Source: Strigops habroptila
Lineage: Eukaryota > Chordata > Aves > Psittaciformes > Psittacidae
Direction: 5' to 3'
NCBI RefSeq assembly: GCF_004027225.2
Contig: NC_044282.2
Span: 63,787,725 to 63,851,724, forward strand
DNA length: 64,000 nt
In this document: positions 33,301-41,600 of the stretch, piece after piece
Layout of the letters: every line of letters begins with the position of its first letter
Position numbering within the stretch: the first letter of the stretch is position 1
Notes under the pieces: model-generated
What the model was told of the DNA's origin: nothing
Databases searched by the model: none
What the model saw: only the letters and a program-made list of their open reading frames with translations
Made by a program: the position numbers and the translations under genes

Positions 33301-35480
33301 GGTGTCGTCGGCAAACTTGCTGAGGGCATACTCAATCCCACTGTCCATGTCGCTGACAAAGATGTTGAACAAGACAGGTCCCGACACCGATCCCTGAGGG
33401 ACACCACTCGTTACTGTTTTCCAACTGGACATTGTTTACCACAATTCTTTGCGTGCGGCCATTGAACCAGTTTTTATCCACTGAGTGGTCCATCTATCAA
33501 ATTGATGTCTCCAATTTAGAGATGGCAGCCTCTCAGCAACATCCCTGATCTGAGCCCCTGGGAGGCAACACACCTCCCATGACACTGGGTCAGGCTGACA
33601 GATGGGTGCCGCTGTGCCCTTCAAAGTAGTCACCTACTACTGTGACCCACTGCTTTTACCTGAAGGCACCAGTAGTGATCCTCTTTACTGGTGCATCAGC
33701 AGGTTGTTCATTTGGTGCATTGGGTGTTTCCTCCTTAGCCCCCTGCAGAACTATGAAGCGGTTCTGGGCAGGGACGTCAGATTTAGGAGGAAGCCCCTTG
33801 CTTTTAATTGTCCTCTTCCTCCTTTTTTTGTTGTTTTTTGTTTTGCTTTGTTCCTAGCTGACATCTTCCTGCATTGCAGCCCTCTTACTTTCCTGTATGT
33901 GCTGTAATGGACGTTTGTGGCCCTGCACAGTTTGGGCTGGAGCAAGCAGTCCCGCTCTCCCTCAGCTTCCCTGACACCTTTCAGCTACTGGCAGTGTCCC
34001 GCAGCTCAGCTCCTGCTGCAGGAGGACCTCCAGCTTGGCGCACCGGGCGCAGCCCTGCCCATTGTGCACCCTCGCCTCAAGGGACCAGTCGAGGCACTTT
34101 GTGCACCCCGAGCTCTGCGCCGCAGCCTCCCCTCCCCTCGGCTCTGTCCGGTGCCGCCGCTGCCACCGCCGGGGCAGCCAGAGCAGAGCTCCTGGAGCGG
34201 GCCCTGCCCTGAGCCCAGCGCGCCCCGCCCCGCCCCGCCCGCTGCCCGCCCGCGCTGCTCCCGCGCTCCCCGGGGCGGGTTCTCCCTCCTCGGGCTGTGC
34301 CTCCCTCCTGGTGCCGCCCCGGTGAGTCCCGGCGCGCCTCAGCGGAGCTGCGGCTCCGGGGCAAGGCCTGGCGGGGGCTCGGGGCTCCCTCCGGTGGCTC
34401 TCGCTGCTCGGAATGACTGAAGTTTTGTATGTCTGTCAATAAATGCAGAGAAATCTGCGATATCCAGCCCATTGCCTAATATTATTTTAAACTACCATCT
34501 CCAAACTATTACGAATTAGTATCCCTGTCATGTGTTAACAGTTTAAATCTTCCCTATCCAACACCCTCTTCTCTTTTTTCCACCTCAGTAATGGACTGAG
34601 ATTGCTTCAGAGGCACAATATTTCGTAGGGTATTATTGATAATACGCTGTTCACAATTTAAGATTTATCTCAGTTTGGAGAAGTGATAACAGCAGAAGGA
34701 CTTACTCTTGCAACATGAAAAGGGCAAACCCTAATACATACTCAAATACAGCTGTCACAGGAAAAGAGAGCATTTTAACGCAGGGACTGGTGGTTAAGAC
34801 TTGCTGAAATAAGATTGTCTGAGGTTAGCTGAACCAGAAGGACATACCATCCACAACGAGAGAGGCAAATGTGTGCTGCCCTCCCTGGTCTTGGCAGCCT
34901 TTCCCAATGGAGAGGGGTTGTTTTAAGCTTTGCTTTCTGGAGAGGCCTAAAGGGTGTGCTGGACATCCTGCTGTTCCTTTCTCAAACACATGTAAATACT
35001 GTCCAGTGCCACTCTGATAGAAATGCCACATTCTAAGTTTTGACTTTCTTAAATATCTATGCCTTTTGTCTTTGAAATTGCCTGTTAAATACTACTTTTA
35101 TAAATAGTTTGGCTAGGAAGAGGGACGGTGATAATGGTAACATCTTTGTTATGTATAGTACAACATTTGGAATTCATCTACATTCCCTTGCAACCAGATC
35201 CATCACTTTGGGTTTTATGTCTAGAAAATGCTGGTGGACTACCAATAACACATACTGATAGATGATCTGGTGTCTGTGGGCCACTGGTGGGGTAGGTGGG
35301 GGAGGTATGAGCCTTAAATCTACAGAATTGGTGAACTTGTGAGATTATGCATGGTGATCTTGATAAGCAGGAGAGTTATTCTCAATAAAACACTCTGAGT
35401 ATGTTATATGTTGTCTCCTGACAGATGGCTCCAACCCTTATACCTTGAAGCTTTGCTTCTCTACTTCATCCCATTTATAG
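6191..35480 (+). CDS. HNRNPLL: HNRNPLL, heterogeneous nuclear ribonucleoprotein L-like (13 exons)
   Basis: Nuclear RNA-binding splicing regulator of the hnRNP L/PTB family. In mammals it binds CA-rich RNA and drives exon skipping in activated lymphocytes, including CD45. Thirteen exons join in frame to 543 codons plus TAG, close to the 542 residues of the human protein. The order is: an acidic N-terminus with an E-run and a QAKRLK basic patch; RRM1 about residues 76-150 (VVHVRGL, then ALVEF); RRM2 about 168-244 (VLLLSIQNP); a linker with GKGRQRQ and [12 protein letters not shown]3 about 336-409 (VVMVSGL); RRM4 about 455-540 (VLHYYNVPL). EEGEIEYS near the N-terminus and the lack of long Gly runs fit HNRNPLL rather than HNRNPL. 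All introns are GT-AG except intron 4, which is U12-type AT-AT. Translation starts at the first in-frame ATG of the CpG island. No frameshift or internal stop is present. Confidence 0.97.
9545..9620 (-). mobile_element. Short CR1 3'-end fragment
   Basis: The stretch reading GGTTGGCAGGGACCT and then GATCATCTAGTCCAACTGAC is the antisense form of a CR1 3' end. Only the last 70-80 bases are left. Confidence 0.6.
10376..10394 (+). repeat. Poly-C tract
   Basis: Two C-runs split by a GT, immediately followed by AG, so the tract looks like a strong polypyrimidine tract plus acceptor inside intron 1. Confidence 0.8.
11956..12022 (+). repeat. T-rich (TTG/TTA)n microsatellite
   Basis: A poly-T run followed by interspersed TTG and TTA triplets. 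Low complexity. Confidence 0.75.
14515..14633 (+). CDS. HNRNPLL: HNRNPLL coding exon 2
   Basis: Acceptor TTGCTAG, donor GTATGT; 119 nt, ending two bases into a Cys codon (TG|T). It encodes [13 protein letters not shown] followed by VVHVRGL (the RNP2 strand of RRM1) and the first RRM1 helix ([13 protein letters not shown]). Confidence 0.97.
14634..15877 (+). other. HNRNPLL: HNRNPLL intron 2 (1.2 kb)
   Basis: AT-rich; donor GTATGT, acceptor TCACCAG. Nothing recognisable inside. Confidence 0.85.
15878..16115 (+). CDS. HNRNPLL: HNRNPLL coding exon 3
   Basis: 238 nt, the longest coding exon. It completes RRM1 ([17 protein letters not shown], then [20 protein letters not shown]), encodes the [18 protein letters not shown] linker, and starts RRM2 ([15 protein letters not shown]). 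Ends in phase 0 before GTATGT. Confidence 0.98.
16116..18226 (+). other. HNRNPLL: HNRNPLL intron 3 (2.1 kb)
   Basis: AT-rich; donor GTATGT, acceptor CTTTAG with a T-rich tract. Nothing else recognised. Confidence 0.85.
18227..18312 (+). CDS. HNRNPLL: HNRNPLL coding exon 4
   Basis: 86 nt encoding [19 protein letters not shown], then [10 protein letters not shown], in the middle of RRM2. The last Glu codon is split after GA. Reading past the boundary gives a stop within five codons (TATCCTTTTTGA), so the exon must end here, directly before ATATCCTTT. Confidence 0.95.
18313..20521 (+). other. HNRNPLL: HNRNPLL intron 4, U12-type AT-AT intron
   Basis: Begins ATATCCTTTTT, a 9/9 match to the minor-spliceosome 5' splice site RTATCCTTT. 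A TCCTTAAC branch motif lies at 20503-20510. From the branch adenosine to the intron end is 12 nt, within the usual U12 range, and there is no polypyrimidine tract. The in-frame junction (GA|G TTT GAA TCA, giving E-F-E-S) places the last two intron bases as AT at 20520-20521, not the more usual AC. No AG acceptor nearby preserves the frame. Confidence 0.9.
20522..20618 (+). CDS. HNRNPLL: HNRNPLL coding exon 5
   Basis: 97 nt encoding the end of RRM2: [16 protein letters not shown], then [16 protein letters not shown]. Its start is set by frame and the U12 3' splice site; its donor is the ordinary GTAATG. Confidence 0.94.
20619..20706 (+). other. HNRNPLL: HNRNPLL intron 5 (88 bp)
   Basis: Very short intron with donor GTAATG and acceptor TTGAACAG. 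Confidence 0.93.
20707..20779 (+). CDS. HNRNPLL: HNRNPLL coding exon 6
   Basis: 73 nt encoding [20 protein letters not shown] followed by LGRR, the linker after RRM2. Ends one base into the next codon before GTAGGT. Confidence 0.97.
20890..21315 (+). promoter_or_regulatory. CA-rich intronic block, possible hnRNP L/LL-binding splicing element
   Basis: About 430 bases unusually rich in C and A on the + strand compared with the AT-rich rest of the intron. They include ACAC/CACA-type motifs near 20970, 21084, 21171 and 21308, an (AAAC)n tract at 21212-21227, and a CACCACCACCACAA tract near 21278-21291. hnRNP L proteins bind such motifs. Its placement in intron 6 matches the CA-rich enhancer known to precede a poison exon in HNRNPL. 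The functional reading is inference. An open frame across it is likely due to chance. Confidence 0.5.
23384..23415 (+). repeat. 16-bp tandem duplication
   Basis: TTTTCCTGAAAGATGA occurs twice back to back without mismatch. Confidence 0.9.
24663..24734 (+). CDS. HNRNPLL: HNRNPLL coding exon 7
   Basis: 72 nt encoding [20 protein letters not shown] followed by HDGYG, a basic linker between RRM2 and RRM3. Phases match on both sides. A 72-nt exon can be skipped without a frameshift. Confidence 0.96.
24735..26432 (+). other. HNRNPLL: HNRNPLL intron 7 (1.7 kb)
   Basis: Donor GTAAGT, acceptor CTCCTTAG. Holds a G/T-only tract at about 26220-26288; nothing else recognised. Confidence 0.85.
26220..26288 (+). 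repeat. G/T-only low-complexity tract
   Basis: About 65 bases made almost only of T and G, with GGTGGTGTGG and GGGTGG clusters, about 145 bases before exon 8. Confidence 0.7.
26433..26650 (+). CDS. HNRNPLL: HNRNPLL coding exon 8
   Basis: 218 nt. It encodes the proline-rich linker ([38 protein letters not shown]) and the first part of RRM3 ([30 protein letters not shown]). Donor GTAAGG. Confidence 0.98.
26651..26806 (+). other. HNRNPLL: HNRNPLL intron 8 (156 bp)
   Basis: Donor GTAAGG; T-rich tract and acceptor TATCTTAG. Confidence 0.92.
26807..26928 (+). CDS. HNRNPLL: HNRNPLL coding exon 9
   Basis: 122 nt encoding the RNP1-like second half of RRM3: [20 protein letters not shown], then [20 protein letters not shown]. 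Splits a Cys codon (TG|T) at donor GTAAAT. Confidence 0.98.
26929..27295 (+). other. HNRNPLL: HNRNPLL intron 9 (367 bp)
   Basis: Donor GTAAAT, acceptor ATCCCAG. Ordinary GT-AG, AT-rich. Confidence 0.92.
27296..27497 (+). CDS. HNRNPLL: HNRNPLL coding exon 10
   Basis: 202 nt encoding [20 protein letters not shown], the linker with [13 protein letters not shown], and the start of RRM4 ([19 protein letters not shown]). Donor GTAGGC. Confidence 0.98.
27498..28375 (+). other. HNRNPLL: HNRNPLL intron 10 (878 bp)
   Basis: Donor GTAGGC, acceptor TGTGACAG. Nothing recognised inside. Confidence 0.88.
28376..28433 (+). CDS. HNRNPLL: HNRNPLL coding exon 11
   Basis: 58 nt encoding [19 protein letters not shown] in RRM4. 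Ends one base into a Pro codon before GTAAGT. Confidence 0.97.
28434..28544 (+). other. HNRNPLL: HNRNPLL intron 11 (111 bp)
   Basis: Short intron, donor GTAAGT, acceptor TTTGACAG. Confidence 0.93.
28545..28643 (+). CDS. HNRNPLL: HNRNPLL coding exon 12
   Basis: 99 nt encoding [20 protein letters not shown], then [12 protein letters not shown], most of the rest of RRM4. Donor GTAAGT. Confidence 0.98.
28777..28797 (+). repeat. (AT)n(AC)n microsatellite
   Basis: Short AT then AC repeat just inside intron 12. CA repeats are the preferred ligand of hnRNP L proteins, but the tract is short. Confidence 0.7.
29275..31985 (-). pseudogene. CR1 ORF2 (endonuclease + reverse transcriptase), degraded
   Basis: Broken polyprotein of the older CR1. 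Endonuclease pieces: GITETWWNG at 31778-31804 (carrying the conserved Glu), [13 protein letters not shown] near 31690-31720, and CSDHE with [10 protein letters not shown] near 31200-31280. Reverse-transcriptase pieces: [17 protein letters not shown] near 30360-30400, [15 protein letters not shown] near 30140-30190, [11 protein letters not shown] near 29985-30015. The catalytic box reads FADT at 29914-29925 instead of FADD, so the second metal-binding Asp is lost. Several frameshifts break the frame (for example near 29840 and 30420). It would cleave the target and reverse-transcribe its RNA if intact. Confidence 0.88.
31995..32396 (-). pseudogene. CR1 ORF1 C-terminal part (esterase-like), interrupted
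   Basis: Reads [19 protein letters not shown], then [27 protein letters not shown] and [17 protein letters not shown]. This is the C-terminal, SGNH/esterase-like region of CR1 ORF1. One in-frame stop lies after GEDLE. The upstream half of the same frame resumes at 33523, on the other side of the nested CR1. Confidence 0.78.
32397..33522 (-). mobile_element. Nested, younger 5'-truncated CR1
   Basis: A 1.1-kb antisense CR1 consisting of the C-terminal half of ORF2 plus the 3' tail. Its 3' end (ATTCTATGATTCTGT on its own strand) abuts the older element's ORF1 at 32396-32397, and its 5' end lies at about 33518-33522, where five bases (AGAGA) could belong to either element. A 232-codon frame (32734-33432) stays open across the reverse-transcriptase end, with an intact FADD at 33304-33315, then ends in one TAA. 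It is clearly younger than its host element. Confidence 0.88.
33523..34130 (-). pseudogene. CR1 ORF1 N-terminal part (zinc-knuckle-like), interrupted
   Basis: Contains CTKC and, 15 residues later, [17 protein letters not shown] (the C-x2-C ... C-x2-C pattern of CR1 ORF1), with the C-rich part at about 34020-34105. It ends with [17 protein letters not shown] at the junction with the nested element. Some stops and frameshifts are present. Confidence 0.72.
33950..34412 (-). promoter_or_regulatory. GC-rich CR1 5' region resembling a CpG island
   Basis: A GC- and CpG-rich block with GC boxes (CCGCCCCGCCC near 34226-34240) that ends abruptly at about 34412. From its position it is the 5' UTR/internal promoter of the older antisense CR1, not a host promoter. 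Residual antisense promoter activity about 1 kb from HNRNPLL exon 13 is conceivable but not shown. Confidence 0.65.
35425..35480 (+). CDS. HNRNPLL: HNRNPLL coding exon 13 (last) and stop
   Basis: 56 coding nt encoding [17 protein letters not shown] and the TAG at 35478-35480; this is the conserved RRM4 end and C-terminus of the family. Confidence 0.98.
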
Positions 35481-35640
35481 AGAAGAGGACAGCATGTGAA
35501 GAGCTATATTCACCTTGATTTGCAAGTTTAAAACTACACTTCGTTCACAAAGCTCTAAGTGGTTGTTCTAATGTTGCCTTGTTTCAACTTAATTCTAATA
35601 TCTTTTATCTTGTTTTATAATAAATGGATGTTCCTTCATA
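35481..35640 (+). other. HNRNPLL: HNRNPLL 3' UTR (minimum extent)
   Basis: AT-rich sequence from the stop codon to just past the first good polyadenylation signal. A longer 3' UTR cannot be excluded, because AT-rich sequence of the same kind continues to about 36600. Confidence 0.6.
35619..35624 (+). terminator. HNRNPLL: Polyadenylation signal AATAAA
   Basis: Canonical AATAAA 139 bases after the stop codon, followed by a T-rich stretch at 35657-35670 that could serve as the downstream element. Confidence 0.7.
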
Positions 35641-38600
35641 AATACAAACCCCAGATTTTTTCTTTTTGCCTCTAAGTACATTGTAAGCTTACTACGAAGT
35701 TTGTATTTTGCTAGTGTAGTATCTTCAAATGTCTAAAGAAGCACCAGTAGTATAAGCAAGATCGTTTTCTTCCAGAAATGAAATATATTTGCATTTTCGA
35801 TAATGTTAAAGATTAGCAAGTATTTTTCCATTCGTAGTTTTAATTGGCAGATAGAGCTATTACTGAGAATTTTAAATGTAGAACTTGTTTTTCAGTATGT
35901 TAAGTAGTGAAGTATGTTGCAATACTAAAAAGCTTGTATTTATAAAATGCTTTAATCAGGTTCATGTTGCACCTGATTAAATACCGAATTTTTAGTGGTA
36001 TAGACTTGGTTTATAGTTCAAACAAAACTAACATAGAAGATTAAGTATGTACATGTGTATGGTGTGAATTCATACTTATTTAAAGTGGTTTTCTTTTTTT
36101 TTTTCTTTTAAACCCAACACATTTTCCATTTGCATTAGCATGATGCCATCTCTAGCTAGTCCCACCGTAGGGGCCTTTTAAAATTAAAACTGCAAGCCTG
36201 TATCAGTGTGTTCATCATCATTTTCCATTATTTAAACTTTTAAATCTTTGGTGTTTAACATACCCTCTTGACTTTTTTTTTAATAGTGGTTATGACGTAT
36301 TAAATGGTAGAAGTTGGATATGTGAGAAGATTGATCGCAATAGAAACCAAGGTGGTAAAAATAGTTAAAACAAAAAGCAAGCCCCACCATACTCTCTCAT
36401 ACTCTCTCATAACCTGGACAGTTAATTTGATGTTTTCTTTTGTCTGATTTATCTTACACATCTCTTATGACCATGAAAGAATTCATAGGGTGAGTAGACT
36501 TGGCTAGCCCCTCATTTAAACTAAAATAATCTAGGTGTGATTAAGATTATGGAACTAATTACATGATGTGAAATTGAGGTGAAAAATCTTTCACTTGGGA
36601 AAGTCGATTTACTTTGTCCCAGTACTTTGAAACCTCCGTTCTCTCTTCTAGAACTGGAGTTGTCTTTGCTAAACCCTCAGAAACGTGAATCCAAGCAGGG
36701 GAAATCTGGGAGCTGTTGTAGGCTCTGTTTGCTCCTTTTTCTGAATTTGCAGCAGAGTGTTTAGGGCTTCTTTTACTTCTGCTCTTAATGATCAGAAAGA
36801 AGGTATTTTATCAGATATTTTATGTTTTATTATACAAGCTCTTCGTTCTGTCTTTATGGATTTTATCCATATCTATCCTTTATGCAAGATTATTTTTGCA
36901 GTATGCTTGTCCTTAAGAGATTATGTTGCAGTATGTTTACACAGTGTGGGCATTGCACATGTCTTTAAATACAGACTGAATTTTTCACATTCTTAATTTC
37001 AAGGCAAATACACCTTATCATACAAGGCAAAACATGTCAGCTGTCCTTCGGGTTTTCTCATCAACAATGATTCATTTTTGCCCTGTCTACCTCCATTTTG
37101 TTCATGCTTCAGGTAATGAGTATTTCAGGTTTTCAGATCAGGTTTCCTATATGTCTGAACAGGGAACTGAAGAACAGCTGCTCTTTGGCAGCTCTTTCAG
37201 CACAGGGTTGGAATAATACTAGCTTCTTGTCCGGAAGGTGGCAAACTGACTTGCATTTTAGGGGCCCTGCTAATACTCTTTCAGCCTCAGTGCTGTCCCC
37301 TAGAAATTGCTTAGAGAGTTCCAGCATAGAAAGCCATGTGCCATATCTTGTTACTAGCCAACAGAAATGCTGGGTGCTAGTGAAATGTTTTCTGCTGCCT
37401 AGTGTTTTAACTGTAAAGGGTCTCTCCTAATCATTCATTTCTCTTCCATCAACTTGAATGTTCTGTGCAAAGCTGTTAACTCTGTTGTAACTTGCATTGC
37501 TATTTGTATTAATGTAGTTTCGGAAGTGAAGTTGATTGTAGTTGGGCATTAAAAATAGTATGTTATCTGTTCGTCCAGTTTGGGATGTAGGATGAGTGAC
37601 CCTTAAAGCATTCAGGTTTTACAAAAAAGCACTTTAATGTATCAGTGTCCTCAGTAGATCACAGCATTCAGTGCCTAAGATGTTCAGGTGAAAGGCATCT
37701 TTTGTGTGGCTGCCCAGATCAAACAGAGGACAGACTAGTTCAAGGTGTATCTGAGAGGACTTAATACCAGCTGGAAGTCCCAAATGCAAAATGAGTAGCC
37801 TGTGCCACATGGCAAAGAAAAGAGAGGAGACTGAAAAATAGTTCAAGCTTCTTGCTCCTTAAAATAATCATCTTACTCATGTAAAAGTTGAGAACAGGAA
37901 AGATTCCTTGTTAGTGTTTTGCTGTAAAAAGAAAATTGTCTTCTGTTGGGCCTACAAGGATGGATACTTGTCCTCAGGGAGGAATGAATTTGGTTTCCTC
38001 CTTCCACACGAGATCTGTGTTCACCTATAATCATGCTCTTTAGAATAGAGCCAAGACAGTGGCGTAGGTGAAGACTTAGTTGCTCCAAGGGGAGTGAAGT
38101 TTGTCTGTCACTTGGCAGTGGTATTACTATACTTGTTAGGTTAAAATTAAACCATTAAGGTCTCTTAGTGCAGTTTTTCCTGTCTCTTTTGCATAAGCCA
38201 TACAAGCAAAATAGTGAACATTGCTATGCACATTCCCTGCTTGTAAGCAGCTGGCATTCACACTGTAATATCTTTGTGTCTGTTCCACTGTTTGTTTGTT
38301 GTTTTGGATTTGTTTGTTTTGTTGGTTCTAAGTTTATTTTTTCTAATTGATCACCTTCCATTGGACATAAATATGTACTGAGGTGGAGATCTGTTCATGC
38401 TCTCTCATGATACTTTAATCCTTGTTTATATTTATTTTTCCTTATATGCAAGAAGTGGGAATAGTTGCTTTTTGACTTTCTATACCACCACAGCAAGATA
38501 GACTGTAATCGCTAGGGTGATACAAGACTTAAAAAACCATTCAGGAAGTGTCTGGGTGTCCTGCTTTATGAAAGGAATGATACAACTTAATGTGGTGTCA

Positions 38601-41600
38601 GTAAGTCTGTCTTTTAGTAAGGGATAACATTTGGGGTAAGCTGGCTTGTAACTGGCTGAAACCCTTTTTGTTGTAATTAAATGCAACTTGCTCCTTTTCC
38701 TGCTGTGTGTTTTCTTGTGAACAGCACTTGAACTTGCTTGAATGCTATGATTGCTTAGGAGGGGACATGCAGCCTCTTCTCTTAAATAATATGTTAAAGT
38801 CTGGGAATGTGAACACACTTGGTAAATTCTTTTTCTTTTTTCCACTTCTGGGATGTGTTTGAACATCTTTTTGTGTCCTCTTTTGAAAAATACCTTGTAT
38901 TCTCACATCTGTAGCTCCTAGTGGGGTTTTTTAGCCATTCCAGGTTTTTATGTCTCCCCAGCCTATTGGTTTATTCCCTTCTGGCAGTTACAGTGGTGGT
39001 AATAATCTCAAAAATAATCTTGTTTGCATTAGCACGGCTTTGGCCAGAAATAATGTGCAAGAAGGCATAGGAAAATAAAATACTAGTTATGGGCTCAGCT
39101 TCCTGTGGAGAGTTCTTAAAGCACAAAATACCATTGTTCCACACCTTAAATGAGATGTGGCTGTGCTGCAGTTGAGAGCCTCCCACCTTCACATATCTGA
39201 TGTATAAAAGGTAATTTAAGAGTCCTGCTGAAAACTTGCCTTGCAGTGGTTGCATGTATCAGTTTGTGTGTTCGGTGCTGTGACCAAGCAATGCTCTGAC
39301 ATGTTCTCATAGAAGAGCTAATGGTCTCCTCTGGCAAAAACATGTCAGCCTTAAGGAAACAAACCTTGTTGATCTGGGTTCCCTCGTAGCAACAGTCTCA
39401 AAGAAAGGGAAAAATGTAAATGGAAAAGCAATCTGGTGCTCAACAGAGTGTTTCCAATGTATTGGTTAGCTGCTGATACTGTGATGCTGTCCTACATCAC
39501 AGGTTATGTTGCTCTAAGATCAGCGAGAAGGGCCTTACTGAATAACCACAGAAAAGTATGTCGTGTAACCTCATTTGTTGAGAAATTCAAGAGTGAATGA
39601 AGAATCCTATCCAAGCAAGGGACACGTGGTGCTGTGAGACCTCTGGAAGGAAGGCACTAAGGAACAAGGCATGAGCACAGTTCACTAGACCTGCATTTCT
39701 CTCCCAGACTGCAGCTGGATGAAGTGATCTGATAGGATCTCACCTAAGGCCATCCTATCTTACAAGTCAGGTGTTTTTCACTTCCTTCATTTCTTCTAGC
39801 TTGTGCTATTTTTGTTATTAATTGTTAAGACCACATGTTTTAAATTAATTTAGGTTCTTCCCAGCCTACTTTTGCTTCTGTAAGCAATAGGCTGGGAGTG
39901 GAAAGGGAATGTGGAAAATGTTAATAGTATTCACCAGGGAAGTCCGAGTTGAAAAATACCTGGTGTCATTCTTCATCTGTAAAACAAGGGATTTCCTTTT
40001 TTCTTTTTTCCCCTTACTTGTTAAACCTTATGCATGGTAAGTGAGTAGTAAGACAGTATGTTCTCAGCTGCACCATTAAAACTGACACTTGTGGAGAGCG
40101 GTCATCAGATGTGCTCACGTGGTAATGTGATGTTTCTAGCATGGCATTTAGGCTCCTTACAAAAGCTGGTGAGGGTGCAGTCTGAGGTAAGCTCACCACA
40201 AAGAGCTGTTTGGGGTTTGGGATGATGAGGCCCCCCCCAAGCTGAATTGCTAAAGTATGTGATTTGATAAAGGGTAAAGAGGTTCCATTTCTAGACAGTT
40301 ATATCAACAAGTTAAAAGAACAAAGTATTTATGTTCAGTTAAGTCTCCTAATGCGTAATACTCTTTCCCTGTTAAAAATAGAAGATTTCTTTCTCCAAGG
40401 ACTGTAATTCCCACAGGATGTGGAAGAACCTAATGCAGCCAGATTACTTGTGCTGTGCTTTGGCCGTGTCCCTCTAAAGGAAATAACATCAGTCCCTTTT
40501 CTTGTGTTCAAGAAAGCTTTGGTATCTGTCCTGTGCCAAATCTTCCCCTTCTGGCCTTTCACAGCCAGCTCCCTGGGCTAGAGCCATGCATTAATTCAGG
40601 TGGGTTCTCTGCTCTTCCTCTTGACTGTTGCAGCTGCTGATGTGAGGTCTTAATTTCTGGCATGATTTATTTAACCTTCCTTCTCTGGTGTTCCTGGAGC
40701 AGCTGCAGACTGAGTGAGCCTTCATGCAAGGGAATGAGTGCTCCTGCAGGAATGTGCCAGGGAGCCAGCAGCTATTAAAACGGCAAGATAATTAACCCTC
40801 TTTTCCAAAGCATCTAGGATCCAGGAATACAAATTAATCCTGGCAGGGGCAGTATAGCAGCATTCAGAACAGAACACTGAAATGAGCTTGTAGCACGGGG
40901 TATAGCTGAGGTTGGCAGTTGCTGCAGAATGCAGGATGTAATTACTCAATTTCATATAAGCCAATACCTGTTTGTTTTCTCTTCCCACTTCTTTCCGTTT
41001 GTGGTCTCATCCATCTTCAAGCTAGTAAGAAATAGCAGATGTCTGTGCTCGACTCAAATTTAGATGGGTAGGAGTCAAATAAGCCCCCAAAAGTTATTAG
41101 TTGGAATACTTGCTTTCTAAATCTCTCATCTCCTGAATTTTCTCTCTTAGGCTTGTTAATACAGCAGACTTGTAATACAGATTATGCATCTATTTTCTGT
41201 TCTGTTAACCACAGCACTGGAACTGCTAAATCAGATTAAATCAGTGAGCTTTAAATACATACCCTGTTGAAAGGCTTCAGAAGCGTGTCCAGCACTTAGT
41301 GTGGTCAGACAGTGACCTGGCTCATCTTACTTGAAGTTACTGCATGGCTTCTGTCTGAAACATGGTAACATAAAACGTCACTAGTTTAAGGTGGGAATCT
41401 ACTCACGGAGCTTTTAATTCTCACTCACCTGTCTTCTTGGGGGGCATTTTAAATCCAAAACAAACTCCTGAGCTCTGAGGATAAAGCTCAAACTGGAATA
41501 TTTTAGTTATACTTAAATACGATTCTCTTGTGGAATAATTGTGGATGTTCTTTTTTGTTGCTTTATAGGCAAAGACTTGTCTGTGCCTTTTAAAGGATCC

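Larger units (their letters stand above)
29038..34412 (-). mobile_element. Near full-length CR1 LINE, split by a nested CR1
   Basis: Antisense non-LTR retrotransposon occupying 29038-32396 and 33523-34412 (about 4.25 kb in total, against roughly 4.5 kb for a full CR1). In its own direction, from high to low coordinates, it has: a GC-rich 5' region (about 34412-34110); ORF1 with a C-x2-C ... C-x2-C zinc-knuckle-like start near 34100-34020; a middle ORF1 part ([17 protein letters not shown]); ORF1 continuing as an esterase-like part ([20 protein letters not shown]) after the nested element; ORF2 endonuclease and reverse transcriptase; and a 3' tail with the ATTCTATG repeat at 29038. Stops and frameshifts make it inactive. 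Such complete copies are rare because most CR1 insertions are strongly 5'-truncated. Confidence 0.9.
28644..35424 (+). other. HNRNPLL: HNRNPLL intron 12 (6.8 kb), mostly antisense CR1
   Basis: Donor GTAAGT, acceptor CTGACAG. About 5.4 kb of it (29038-34412) is CR1 sequence on the minus strand. Without those insertions the intron would be about 1.4 kb. The unique flanks (28644-29037, 34413-35424) are AT-rich, with an AT/AC microsatellite at 28777-28797. Confidence 0.9.

Noticed and set aside
34077-34472. Minus-strand 131-codon and plus-strand 167-codon frames near 34.2 kb as host exons
   Set aside because: They fall in the GC-rich 5' region of the antisense CR1.
6191-35480. Assignment to the paralog HNRNPL instead of HNRNPLL
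   Set aside because: The N-terminus (EEGEIEYS), the 543-residue length, the [13 protein letters not shown] linker and the C-terminal CFSTSSHL fit HNRNPLL; HNRNPL has long Gly-rich and Pro-rich tracts that are missing here.
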